DNA of 64,000 nucleotides. Source: Streptomyces sp. RKAG293. Its GTDB lineage: Bacteria; Actinomycetota; Actinomycetes; Streptomycetales; Streptomycetaceae. A model generated the notes under the pieces. It saw only the letters and a program-made list of their open reading frames with translations, was not told the origin of the DNA and made no database searches. Location: the NCBI RefSeq assembly GCF_023701745.1, contig NZ_JAJOZB010000001.1, positions 1,178,001-1,242,000 of the forward strand. The letters are read 5' to 3'. Positions 26,206 through 34,415 of this stretch are shown here, in pieces (position 1 is the first letter of the stretch; each line of letters begins with the position of its first letter). The position numbers were made by a program, and so were the translations under genes.

Positions 26206-27444
26206 ATGGCAGGCAACTCGGAGCCACTGACTCCGCGGGCCAAGCTGGCCGTGACGGCGGGCAAGGCGGCTGCGGCGGTGTCCCGTGCGGCGGGTCGCGG
26301 CAGCGGATCGGTGATCGGCGGACGGGTGGCCCTGAGGGTCGACCCCGATCTGCTGGCCCGGCTGGCAGGGCACCTCGATGTCGTGCTGGTGTCCGCCACC
26401 AACGGCAAGACGACGACGACCCGGCTGCTCGCGGAGGCGCTGCGGGCCAACGGCACGGTGGTCTCCAACGCTCTGGGCGCGAACATGCCGGCCGGTATCA
26501 CCTCGGCGCTCGCCGGCGGCGCGGACGCCCGCTACGGCGTGATCGAGGTCGACGAGAAGTACCTGGCCGGTGTCGCCCGCGACGTCGCCCCCAAGGCCAT
26601 CGCCCTGCTCAACCTCTCCCGCGACCAGCTCGACCGCGCGGCCGAGACCCGCATGCTCGCCGAGCACTGGCGCGAGGGCCTGTCCGGCACGGACGCCATC
26701 GTCATCGCCAACGCCGACGACCCGCTGATCACCTGGGCCGCCTCCTCCTGCCCCACCGTGGTGTGGGTCGCCGCCGGCCAGGAGTGGAAGGACGACGCCT
26801 GGTCGTGCCCGTCGTGCGGCGGCGTCCTGCAGCGCCCCTCCGACGACTGGTTCTGCGGTGACTGCGGCTTCCGCCGTCCCACACCGACCTGGGCGCTCTC
26901 CGGCGACCACGTCATCGACCCGTACGGCGCGGCCTGGCCGATCCGCCTGCAACTGCCGGGCCGGGCCAACAAGTCCAACGCGGCCGTGTCCGCCGCGGCC
27001 GCGGCCGCCTTCGGGGTGGAGCCGAAGGTGGCGCTGGAGCGGATGTACGCGGTGCAGGCGGTGGCCGGACGCTACGACGTCGTCACCTACCTGGAGCGCG
27101 AGCTGCGGCTGCTGCTGGCGAAGAACCCGGCCGGCTGGCTGGAGACGTTCTCCCTCATCGACGGCCCGCCCACCCCGGTGATCCTGTCCGTCAACGCCCG
27201 CGGCGCGGACGGCACCGACACCTCCTGGCTGTGGGACGTGGACTACACCCGGCTCGCCGGGCACCCGATCTACGTCATCGGCGACCGCAAGCTGGACCTC
27301 GCGGTCCGCCTGGAGGTCGCGGGACTGGACTTCCGCGTCTGCGCCGACGTCGACGAGGCGGTGCGCTCGGCGCCCCCCGGACGGATCGAGACCATCGCCA
27401 ACTACACGGCCTTCCAGGACCTGCGCCGCCGCGTCGGCAACTGA
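26206..27444 (+). CDS. murT: lipid II isoglutaminyl synthase, MurT subunit
   Basis: The Mur-ligase-like ATPase half of the enzyme that amidates the D-glutamate of lipid II in the cell-wall peptide. It has 412 residues. The ATP loop SATNGKTTTT lies at 63-72. The central domain includes a Cys4 zinc ribbon (CPSCG near 201, CGDCG near 217) that is typical of MurT. The C-terminal DUF1727 domain contacts GatD. A GAGGAGGA ribosome site precedes ATG 26206. gatD begins 21 bases after its stop. Confidence 0.94.
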   Translation: MAGNSEPLTPRAKLAVTAGKAAAAVSRAAGRGSGSVIGGRVALRVDPDLLARLAGHLDVVLVSATNGKTTTTRLLAEALRANGTVVSNALGANMPAGITSALAGGADARYGVIEVDEKYLAGVARDVAPKAIALLNLSRDQLDRAAETRMLAEHWREGLSGTDAIVIANADDPLITWAASSCPTVVWVAAGQEWKDDAWSCPSCGGVLQRPSDDWFCGDCGFRRPTPTWALSGDHVIDPYGAAWPIRLQLPGRANKSNAAVSAAAAAAFGVEPKVALERMYAVQAVAGRYDVVTYLERELRLLLAKNPAGWLETFSLIDGPPTPVILSVNARGADGTDTSWLWDVDYTRLAGHPIYVIGDRKLDLAVRLEVAGLDFRVCADVDEAVRSAPPGRIETIANYTAFQDLRRRVGN

Positions 27445-27465
27445 CCCGGACAAGGAGAAGCAAGC

Positions 27466-28194
27466 ATGAGCGATTCCAGCCTTCGCCTGGTGTGGGTCTA
27501 CCCGGACCTGCTGAGCACCTACGGCGACCAGGGCAACGCCCTCGTCGTGGAGCGGCGTGCCCGCCAGCGCCGCCTCAATGTCAGCCGGATCGACGTCCGG
27601 TCCGACCAGCCGATCCCCACCTCCGGGGACATCTACCTGATCGGCGGCGGTGAGGACCGCCCGCAGCGCCTCGCCGCGGAGCGGCTGCGCCGCGACGGCG
27701 GACTGAACCGCGCGGTCGCCAACGGCGCGATCGTCTTCTCGGTGTGCGCCGGCTACCAGATCCTCGGCCATGAGTTCGTGAACGACCTGGGCCGCCCCGA
27801 GGCCGGCCTGGGCCTGCTCGACGTCGTCAGCGTGCGCGGCGACGGCGAGCGCTGCGTCGGCGACGTCCTGGCCGACATCGACCCGCGGCTCGGCCTGCCG
27901 CCGCTGACGGGTTTCGAGAACCACCAGGGCATCACCCACGTCGGCCCGAGCGCGCGCCCGCTGGCGACCGTCCGGTACGGCAAGGGCAACGGGACCGGTG
28001 ACGGCACCGAGGGCGCGTACAACGACACCGTCTTCGGCACGTACATGCACGGCCCGGTCATGGCCCGCAATCCGCAGATCGCCGACCTGCTGCTGAAGCT
28101 GGCGCTGGACGTGAACGCCCTGCCGCCGGTCGACGACCAGTGGTTCGAGGCGCTGCGCACGGAGCGGATCGCGGCGGCGGGTCAGCCCGCCTGA
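27466..28194 (+). CDS. gatD: lipid II isoglutaminyl synthase, GatD glutaminase subunit
   Basis: The glutamine amidotransferase half that makes ammonia for MurT. It has 242 residues. The nucleophile is Cys94 in FSVCAGYQILG, the same residue number as in the characterised S. aureus enzyme, and the catalytic histidine is His195 in GTYMHGPVMARNP. It forms a two-gene operon with murT, with AAGGAGAAG before ATG 27466. Confidence 0.94.
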   Translation: MSDSSLRLVWVYPDLLSTYGDQGNALVVERRARQRRLNVSRIDVRSDQPIPTSGDIYLIGGGEDRPQRLAAERLRRDGGLNRAVANGAIVFSVCAGYQILGHEFVNDLGRPEAGLGLLDVVSVRGDGERCVGDVLADIDPRLGLPPLTGFENHQGITHVGPSARPLATVRYGKGNGTGDGTEGAYNDTVFGTYMHGPVMARNPQIADLLLKLALDVNALPPVDDQWFEALRTERIAAAGQPA

Positions 28195-28322
28195 GGCGGT
28201 GAGCGGTGTCCGCAGTGCGGGCGGCTGTGCGCCGTCCGCCTGCGGCTGGCTAAGGTAACGGGGGTTCCATCCGGACGACGGGGTCCGGCCGTCCGTTTGG
28301 AAATCGCGGGAGTGCGAGAGCA

Positions 28323-29348
28323 ATGCGTATTGGTGTGCTGACGAGCGGCGGAGACTGCCCCGGACTCAATGCCGTCATCCGGTCGGTGGTACACCGCGCC
28401 GTGGTCGACCACGGCGATGAGGTCATCGGGTTCCACGACGGCTGGAAGGGCCTGCTGGAGTGCGACTACCGCAAGCTGGACCTGGACGCCGTCAGCGGCA
28501 TCCTGGCCCGCGGCGGAACGATTCTGGGCTCGTCCCGCGTGCAGCCCGCCCATCTGCGCGGTGGCGTGGAGCAGGCCAGGGGCCATGTACGGGACCTGGG
28601 TCTGGACGCGATCATCCCGATCGGCGGTGAGGGCACCCTGAAGGCGGCCAAGCTGCTGTCGGACGCCGGTCTGCCGATCGTGGGCGTGCCCAAGACGATC
28701 GACAACGACATCGCGTCGACGGACGTCACCTTCGGGTTCGACACGGCCGTCATGGTCGCCACCGAGGCCCTCGACCGTCTCAAGACCACCGCCGAATCGC
28801 ACCAGCGGGTGCTGATCGTCGAGGTCATGGGCCGGCACACCGGCTGGATCGCCCTGCACTCCGGCATGGCGGCCGGCGCGCACGCCATCGTGGTGCCGGA
28901 GCGCCCCTTCGACATCGGCGAGCTCGCCGATCTGGTCGGCAAGCGCTTCGCGGCCGGCAAGAAGTTCGCGATCGTCGTGGTGTCCGAGGGCGCCAAGCCG
29001 CGGGAGGGCTCGATGGAGTTCTCGTCCGGCGCCAAGGACATCTACGGCCACGAGCGGTTCACCGGAGTCGCCACCCAGCTGTCGGTGGAGCTGGAGCAGC
29101 GCCTCGGCAAGGAGGCGCGGCCGGTGATCCTGGGCCATGTGCAGCGTGGTGGCACGCCCACCGCCTACGACCGGGTGCTCGCCACCCGGTTCGGCTGGCA
29201 CGCGGTGGAGGCCGTCCACAACGGTGATTTCGGCATGATGACGGCGCTGCGCGGCACCGACATCAAGCTGGTGCCGCTGGCCGAGGCCGTCGAGCACCTC
29301 AAGACCGTGCCGGCCGAGCGCTACATCGAGGCCGAGTGCGTCCTGTAG
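28323..29348 (+). CDS. pfkA: 6-phosphofructokinase
   Basis: The glycolytic enzyme that phosphorylates fructose 6-phosphate. It has 341 residues and all family motifs: TSGGDCPGLNAV at 8-19, the phosphoryl-donor motif GGEGT near 101, PKTIDND with the general-base Asp127, MGRHTGW and the effector-site region near the C-terminus. The GGEGT form, with Glu in place of Asp, is the group of actinobacterial ATP- or PPi-using members, so the donor should not be assumed. TAAGGT 28251 and the start at ATG 28323 are consistent with its own promoter. A two-hairpin terminator follows. Confidence 0.94.
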   Translation: MRIGVLTSGGDCPGLNAVIRSVVHRAVVDHGDEVIGFHDGWKGLLECDYRKLDLDAVSGILARGGTILGSSRVQPAHLRGGVEQARGHVRDLGLDAIIPIGGEGTLKAAKLLSDAGLPIVGVPKTIDNDIASTDVTFGFDTAVMVATEALDRLKTTAESHQRVLIVEVMGRHTGWIALHSGMAAGAHAIVVPERPFDIGELADLVGKRFAAGKKFAIVVVSEGAKPREGSMEFSSGAKDIYGHERFTGVATQLSVELEQRLGKEARPVILGHVQRGGTPTAYDRVLATRFGWHAVEAVHNGDFGMMTALRGTDIKLVPLAEAVEHLKTVPAERYIEAECVL

Positions 29349-29356
29349 CCGGTCCC

Positions 29357-29444
29357 GTCCGCCGTGCGGCGGACGCTGTGCCGGGCTGACGCCCGCTTCC
29401 GACGTACGGGGCCGCCCCCGGCCGCATCACCGGCCGGGGGCGGC
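29357..29444 (+). terminator. double hairpin after pfkA
   Basis: A 7-bp stem with a 4-base loop (29357-29374) is followed by a 14-bp GC stem with a six-base loop (29411-29444). The second is the likely terminator. Confidence 0.8.
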
Positions 29445-29531
29445 TCTAGTCTGGTGCGGGCGCACGGGTCGAATCGGCACAATGCCGGACGGCGCGGGCG
29501 GGCAGTCGGCACGAACAGGAGAGAGTGACCC

Positions 29532-30491
29532 ATGGACCACGGCGGGCACGGCATGCCCATGGACTTGCCGCCGTTCACCCTCGGTCGGGCGCTGGAGTTC
29601 AGCGGCGATCCGGTCTTCCTGGCGGGCTGTCTGCTGGCGCTCGGGCTGTACGGCTGGGGCGTGGTGCGGCTGTGGCGGCGCGGCGACCGCTGGCCGGCCG
29701 GCCGGATCGTCGCCTTCGTGCTGGGTGTGCTGACCGTGGCCTCGGTGATGTGCACCGCGATGAACGACTACGGCATGGTCATGTTCAGCGTGCACATGGT
29801 GCAGCACATGGTCGTCAGCATGCTCTCCCCCATCCTGCTGCTGCTGGGCGCTCCGGTGACGCTGGCCCTGCGGGCGCTGCCCGCGACGGCGCACGGCCGC
29901 GGCCGCAAGGGGCCGCGCGAGCTGCTGGTGGTCTTCCTGCACAGCCGCTACATGCGGGTCGTCACCCATCCCGCGTTCACGATCCCGCTGTTCATCGCGA
30001 GCCTGTACGCGGTGTACTTCTCGCCGATCTTCGACTTCCTGATGGGCAGCCGGCTGGGACACATCGCGATGATGACCCACTTCCTCGCCGTCGGCCTGGT
30101 CTTCTTCTGGCCGATCATGGGCGTGGATCCGGGGCCGCACCGCCCCAGCCACATCATGCGGATGCTGGAGCTGTTCGCGGGGATGCCGTTCCACGCGTTC
30201 TTCGGTATCGCCCTGATGATGGGCACCGAGCCGATGGTGACCACGTTCCTACATCCCCCGGCGTCCCTCGGGGTAGATCCATTGCAGGACCAGAGCGCGG
30301 CGGGCGGCATCGCCTGGGCGTTCAGCGAGATCCCGTCGGTCCTCGTGCTGGTGGCGCTGCTGTTCCAGTGGTACACCTCCGATCAGCGGCAGGCGCGGCG
30401 GTCGGATCGCGCGGCCGACCGTGACGGGGACGCGGAGCTGGTGGCGTACAACGCCTATTTGGCATCCTTGGATGCTCGCGGTCGCGGCTGA
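29532..30491 (+). CDS. ctaG: CtaG-like cytochrome c oxidase assembly protein
   Basis: A 319-residue membrane protein of the caa3-type CtaG family, involved in delivering copper to or assembling the cytochrome oxidase. The N-terminus MDHGGHGMPMD has His and Met residues able to bind copper. About seven hydrophobic helices follow, with conserved HMVQHM, PILLLLGAP, FFWPIMG.DPGP and MRMLELFAGMPFHAF blocks. ATG at 29532 has GGAGAGAG upstream. No oxidase genes lie nearby. The following gene starts 26 bases later and may be co-transcribed. Confidence 0.9.
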   Translation: MDHGGHGMPMDLPPFTLGRALEFSGDPVFLAGCLLALGLYGWGVVRLWRRGDRWPAGRIVAFVLGVLTVASVMCTAMNDYGMVMFSVHMVQHMVVSMLSPILLLLGAPVTLALRALPATAHGRGRKGPRELLVVFLHSRYMRVVTHPAFTIPLFIASLYAVYFSPIFDFLMGSRLGHIAMMTHFLAVGLVFFWPIMGVDPGPHRPSHIMRMLELFAGMPFHAFFGIALMMGTEPMVTTFLHPPASLGVDPLQDQSAAGGIAWAFSEIPSVLVLVALLFQWYTSDQRQARRSDRAADRDGDAELVAYNAYLASLDARGRG

Positions 30492-30517
30492 CACAGCTGA
30501 CTAAGGGGAGGCGCGAG

Positions 30518-31549
30518 ATGGGGGACCAGGTGCGGATATCGGGCGGAGCGCTGGAGCTGCCGGGCGGAGTGACGGTGCGCTTCATGCGCACGTTGCGGCT
30601 GCCCGAGACGGGGACACATCCGCTGCCGCCGGGGATCGGCAGTTTCCCGCTGCGCAGAGTGGCGGACTATCCGGACCGGGCGCCCGCCGAGTGGCTGACC
30701 CGCGGCGGTGTGGTGCTGCCGGTGTACCAGCGCGAGGCGATGTGGCTGAGCTTCTCCTCGCCGGTGCCGGCCGCGCTCCAGGTGGGCGTGGGCAAGGTGT
30801 GCGCGGTCTCGGGGCAGCCGTGGAGCGACCGGCTGTCACAGGATCCGCAGAACTACGTGGTGCTGCCCCGGCAGCCCTGGCTGGACGGCATCAACTCCGG
30901 ATCCGGCACGATCCGGCAGTTCGTGGCGGTGCCGCTGGGCCTGGGGGCGACCGTGGAGGGCCAGGTCTCCGGCGAGGAGGTCTGGGGCGGGGTGCAGCTG
31001 CAGGTCTTCGAGCTGCGGGACGAGCCGCTCGCGGTCTGGCGCGCCGAGCAGGAGCGGCGCGCGGTCGCCACCCGCGGCCCCTGGGGCGTCGCGGCCGAGG
31101 AGGACGAGGGGATGCCACCCATGGCGGGCTACGGCGCGGCGATGCCGAGGGCGGCCATGGCCGCCCCGGCCGCGCCGTCGATGGGCCTGGGCGCGGGCGG
31201 CCGGATGCGCCAGGAGGTGTACCGCGACGAGCGGCTGCCGGGCGACTGGCGGCCGGCCCCGTCGGGCCGGGTCTTCGTCCATCTGGCGACCGCCCCGCAG
31301 TGGCGGCAGATCACCGGCGAGGCGCCGCCACCGTCCCCGGTGGACCGGGCGGCCTACAACGCGGCCGGCCTGCCCTGGTTCGACTACTACGACGCTGACG
31401 CCGCCGATCTGGCGGCCGCGGCCCCGCTGGCGGACGTGAAACCGGTGGGCGACTGGCTGGGCGACGACCAGCAGCCGTGGGCGCCGGTCCAGCCCGGCCA
31501 GGTGAAGAAACTCAAGGACGACGGCCAGGTCACCGACGGCGACTGGTAG
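30518..31549 (+). CDS. conserved hypothetical protein, 343 aa
   Basis: A cytoplasmic protein with no signal peptide or membrane segment. Residues 1-190 look globular, with repeated short beta-like segments (VRISGGALELPGGVTVRFMRT, VLPVYQREAMWLSF). An Ala/Met/Gly-rich linker near 200-230 leads to a C-terminal part with WFDYYD and Trp/Asp-rich ends. I recognise it only as an uncharacterised actinomycete protein. It begins 26 bases after ctaG with GGGGAGG before the ATG, which suggests a joint transcript. Confidence 0.65.
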   Translation: MGDQVRISGGALELPGGVTVRFMRTLRLPETGTHPLPPGIGSFPLRRVADYPDRAPAEWLTRGGVVLPVYQREAMWLSFSSPVPAALQVGVGKVCAVSGQPWSDRLSQDPQNYVVLPRQPWLDGINSGSGTIRQFVAVPLGLGATVEGQVSGEEVWGGVQLQVFELRDEPLAVWRAEQERRAVATRGPWGVAAEEDEGMPPMAGYGAAMPRAAMAAPAAPSMGLGAGGRMRQEVYRDERLPGDWRPAPSGRVFVHLATAPQWRQITGEAPPPSPVDRAAYNAAGLPWFDYYDADAADLAAAAPLADVKPVGDWLGDDQQPWAPVQPGQVKKLKDDGQVTDGDW

Positions 31550-31631
31550 CGCCGGAGGCGGCGGCCGGTCACCATGGAGAGCGGGCCGCCACCGGGCGGG
31601 TCGTCCTGGGATGCTCGGGGAGGAGGGCCTC

Positions 31632-31793
31632 ATGCCGACACCCGCGAAGACGATGGCGGTGTGCACCGTGGCGTCCCTGGTGGCCGTGTCCGCCTACACG
31701 GTCGTGCTGGGCGCGAACGCCTGGCTGTGGTTCGCCTGGGTGCTGCTGGGGCTGTGCACCGCCGGTGTGCTCGCCATCCGGGCGCCCCGCTGA
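31632..31793 (+). CDS. small membrane protein, 53 aa
   Basis: A two-helix hydrophobic peptide (about residues 8-26 and 29-48), likely in the membrane. No family is recognised. ATG at 31632 is preceded by GGAGG six bases upstream; an earlier ATG at 31611 is in frame. It sits between the conserved hypothetical and acyltransferase genes. Confidence 0.5.
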   Translation: MPTPAKTMAVCTVASLVAVSAYTVVLGANAWLWFAWVLLGLCTAGVLAIRAPR

Positions 31794-31962
31794 CCACGGG
31801 CCCACCCCGCGACCGCACCTCCCGGCCGCCCGGTTCACCCGAAGGGCCCCGTGCTCCGGCACCGCGCTTACCGGTACTCTCGCGCGCCGCCCGTATCGGC
31901 ACTACTGTGCCTGGTCACCGGGGTGCGGGCGTTCCCCGGCGTGGAGGGGGGAAACGGGACGC

Positions 31963-32718
31963 GTGTTCTACCACGTGCTCAAATACGTGATCCTTGGGCC
32001 GTTGCTGCGGCTGCTGTTCCGGCCGCGGATCGAGGGACTGGAGCACATTCCGGACGACGGGGCCGCGATCGTCGCGGGCAACCACCTGTCGTTCTCCGAC
32101 CACTTCCTGATGCCGGCGATCCTGCCGCGCCGGATCACCTTCCTGGCCAAGGCCGAGTACTTCACCGGCGCCGGGCTCAAGGGCCGGCTGACCGCCGCGT
32201 TCTTCCGCGGGGTGGGCCAGATCCCGGTGGACCGGGCGGGCGGCAAGGCCTCCGAGGCGGCGCTGAAGTCCGGGCTCGCGGTGCTGCGGCGGGGCCATCT
32301 GCTGGGCATCTATCCGGAGGGCACCCGGTCGCACGACGGCCGGCTGTACAAGGGGCGCACCGGGGTCGCGGCGATGGCGATCACGGCTCAGGTGCCGGTG
32401 ATCCCGTGCGCGATGGTGGGCACCTTCGAACTGCAGCCGCCCGGCCGCAAGCTCCCCCGGCTGGGCCGGGTCACCATCCGGTTCGGCACGCCGCTGGAGT
32501 TCAGCCGGTTCGAGGGCATGGAGGGGGAGCGGTACGTGGTGCGGTCGGCGACCGACGAGATCATGTACGCGATCCTGGCGATGTCCGGGCAGGAGTACGT
32601 CGACCGCTACGCGAACGAGGTCAAGGCCGAGCAGGCGCGCGGCGTCACGGCACGGCTGCGCCGGCCGTCGGGAAAGAGCGAACCGCAGGACGACCAGCCG
32701 TCCCGGCCGCCGCTCTAG
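31963..32718 (+). CDS. 1-acyl-sn-glycerol-3-phosphate acyltransferase (PlsC family)
   Basis: A 251-residue membrane-associated enzyme that should acylate lysophosphatidate or a similar lipid. The catalytic NHLSFSD motif (His41, Asp46) and the substrate-binding IYPEGTRS block near 113 are both intact, along with FRGVGQIPVDR. One N-terminal hydrophobic segment is present. GTG at 31963 follows a long GGAGG run; the open frame continues upstream with no domain. Its stop overlaps the stop of the convergent DUF1707 gene in the bases CTAG. Confidence 0.9.
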   Translation: MFYHVLKYVILGPLLRLLFRPRIEGLEHIPDDGAAIVAGNHLSFSDHFLMPAILPRRITFLAKAEYFTGAGLKGRLTAAFFRGVGQIPVDRAGGKASEAALKSGLAVLRRGHLLGIYPEGTRSHDGRLYKGRTGVAAMAITAQVPVIPCAMVGTFELQPPGRKLPRLGRVTIRFGTPLEFSRFEGMEGERYVVRSATDEIMYAILAMSGQEYVDRYANEVKAEQARGVTARLRRPSGKSEPQDDQPSRPPL

Positions 32719-33326
32719 CGGCCGTCGCGCCAGGGGTACTTGTAGCTGCGCATGACCCGGACGTGGCCGAACACGGACCGGCCGGTGATGTGCACCACGG
32801 GGCCGTCCTCGTCCCAGTCCTCCTTGGTCTTGTCGTGTCCGCCGAGCTGGGAGCGCTTGCCGAACAGGGCGGTCCCGGTGTCGTAGACCCGCGCGCTGTC
32901 GGGGACGAGGATCTCGACCTTGCCGCAGAACGAACCGGCCTCGATGACGACCTCGCGGCGGGTGAACACCGCCTGCCGCAGGTCGATCACGACGGCGCCG
33001 AACCGGGCGCGCGCGACGGTGTGCGGCGGGACGGGCCACTGGCCGCCGCGCCGGATCTTGCTGAAGAGGGCGTCGACGGGGTCCGCGTCGGTGGGGGCGA
33101 CCAGGTTCGCGCCCACCGCCGGCTCCGGCAGATCGCCGGTGATCGGGGCGAGTTCACCACGGGTGCGCGCGGAGTACGTGGCTTCGAGCCGCTCGGCGTG
33201 CTCGTCCGTGGTGAGCCGGCCGGTCGCGAGCGCGTCGGCGAGAATCGCGGCGGTCTGGTCGCGTTCCTGGTCCGACGCGCGCAGGTCGATGTCGGCGGAA
33301 CGGGACTCCGCTGGGGTGTCGGACAC
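32715..33326 (-). CDS. DUF1707 domain protein with cell-wall-response-like C-terminus
   Basis: A 203-residue protein. The DUF1707 part (residues ~14-66) has DLRASDQERDQTAAIL and GRLTTDEHAERL, which defines the family in actinomycetes. The C-terminal part, with FGAVVIDLRQAVFT..EVVIEAGSFCGKVEILVP, resembles the beta-helical domain of LiaF/cell-wall-active-antibiotic response proteins. It probably acts in envelope stress, but no partner is visible. GTG at 33326 follows a clear AGGAGG. Confidence 0.85.
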   Translation of the reverse strand: MSDTPAESRSADIDLRASDQERDQTAAILADALATGRLTTDEHAERLEATYSARTRGELAPITGDLPEPAVGANLVAPTDADPVDALFSKIRRGGQWPVPPHTVARARFGAVVIDLRQAVFTRREVVIEAGSFCGKVEILVPDSARVYDTGTALFGKRSQLGGHDKTKEDWDEDGPVVHITGRSVFGHVRVMRSYKYPWRDGR

Positions 33327-33441
33327 CGGGCAACCTCCTGATCGGACGCGGACCAGACTTACGCTATATCGCGACTGTCGCGTTCGCAAGGTCCGCGTCC
33401 GCCGACGGGCCGCACCCGGCTGGGAGGCGGCTGGAACCCGG

Positions 33442-33487
33442 CCGGATGGCTGCCGGAACCCGGTCCGGATGGCTGCCGGAACCCGGT
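33442..33487. repeat. perfect tandem repeat of a 23-bp unit
   Basis: Two identical 23-bp copies (33442-33464 and 33465-33487) beginning CCGGATGGCTGCC, with a decayed half copy just before. They lie in the promoter region of the PARG-like gene. The shared GGAACCCGG core also appears in the tract at 25383-25466. Confidence 0.85.
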
Positions 33488-33555
33488 CGGCGGCTGGGCC
33501 GGCGGTACGTAAACCGCTGGTTCCAGCGCAGGTGGGAGCCATAGGGTCGGGACCC

Positions 33556-33588
33556 GTGAACACGAACAGAACACGGTGCGGAGCATGA
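33556..33588 (+). other. leaderless 10-codon mini-ORF overlapping the PARG-like gene start
   Basis: GTG at 33556 opens a 10-codon frame (VNTNRTRCGA) whose TGA overlaps the ATG at 33585 of the next gene as ATGA. TAGGGT at 33542-33547 is eight bases before the GTG, the layout of a leaderless mRNA. If translated, it would deliver ribosomes to the main gene by coupling. It may be chance. Confidence 0.35.
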
Positions 33589-34415
33589 GCGCCCGGCTGC
33601 GCGGCATCGCCCGGCACACCCAGGAGATCGTCGCGGCGGGTTGGTACCCGGCGCCCAGCGGACGGGACGTCCCGATCGCCGCCGGCGTCGCACGCGCGGT
33701 CGCCGGGACCCGGCTGTTCGGGCCGGAGCCGGTGGACGTGCCTCCGCCGTCCGGTCCGCCCGCGGCCACCGCCTTCGGCGTGACCGGCGAGAGCAGCCTC
33801 CAGGCCGCGCGCCGGCTGACGGACTCCTCGGACGGGCCCGTCGCCGTCCTCAACTTCTCCTCGGCCCGCAACCCGGGCGGCGGTTACCTCAACGGCGCCC
33901 AGGCGCAGGAGGAGTCGCTGTGCCGCGCCTCGGCCCTGTACACGTGTGTGGTGAGCACACCGGACTTCTACGCCGTCCACCGTGCCGACCGCGACCCCTT
34001 CTACACGGACCGGGTCGTCCACTCCCCCGCCGTACCGGTCTTCCGCGACGACCGCGGCGCGCTGCTGGAGGAGCCGTACGAGGCGGGCTTCCTGACCTCT
34101 CCCGCGCCGAACGCCGGTGTGATCACCCGAAATCTCCCCGACCGGGTGGACCGGATCCCGCGGGCGCTGCTGACGCGTGCGGAGCGTGTGCTGGAGGTCG
34201 CCGCCGCCCAGGGCTACCGGCGGCTGGTGCTGGGCGCCTGGGGCTGTGGGGTCTTCCAGTGCGATCCCGCGCAGGTCGCGGACGCCTTCCACCGCCATCT
34301 GACCGGCGGCGGGCGCTTCGCCGGCCGGTTCGACGAGGTCGTCTTCCCGGTGCTGGACCGGCGCGAGGACTCCCCCACCCGCGCCGCTTTCGCCGCGAGG
34401 TTTAATGAGTCATGA
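33585..34415 (+). CDS. bacterial-type PARG-like macrodomain protein (TIGR02452 family)
   Basis: A 276-residue protein predicted to remove poly-ADP-ribose or related ADP-ribose modifications. The signature GGG..........QEE is present (Gly98-100, Gln108-Glu110), with Glu110 as the likely catalytic residue; NFSSARNPGGGYL and TAFGVTGES are also typical. The C-terminal LGAWGCGVFQCDP segment completes the ADP-ribose site. The start is ATG at 33585, overlapping a possible mini-ORF. Its stop overlaps the ATG of the YbaK-cupin gene (ATGA), so both are likely co-translated. Confidence 0.88.
   Translation: MSARLRGIARHTQEIVAAGWYPAPSGRDVPIAAGVARAVAGTRLFGPEPVDVPPPSGPPAATAFGVTGESSLQAARRLTDSSDGPVAVLNFSSARNPGGGYLNGAQAQEESLCRASALYTCVVSTPDFYAVHRADRDPFYTDRVVHSPAVPVFRDDRGALLEEPYEAGFLTSPAPNAGVITRNLPDRVDRIPRALLTRAERVLEVAAAQGYRRLVLGAWGCGVFQCDPAQVADAFHRHLTGGGRFAGRFDEVVFPVLDRREDSPTRAAFAARFNES

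Noticed and set aside
26026..28323. Minus-strand frame continuous with peptide deformylase, opposite murT and gatD
   Set aside because: Only the deformylase part (to 26025) has motifs; the rest is antisense to two well-defined genes.
33606..34298. Minus-strand extension of the DUF1707 frame opposite the PARG-like gene
   Set aside because: The DUF1707 start with SD is at 33326; the upstream part has no domain and lies opposite a macrodomain gene.
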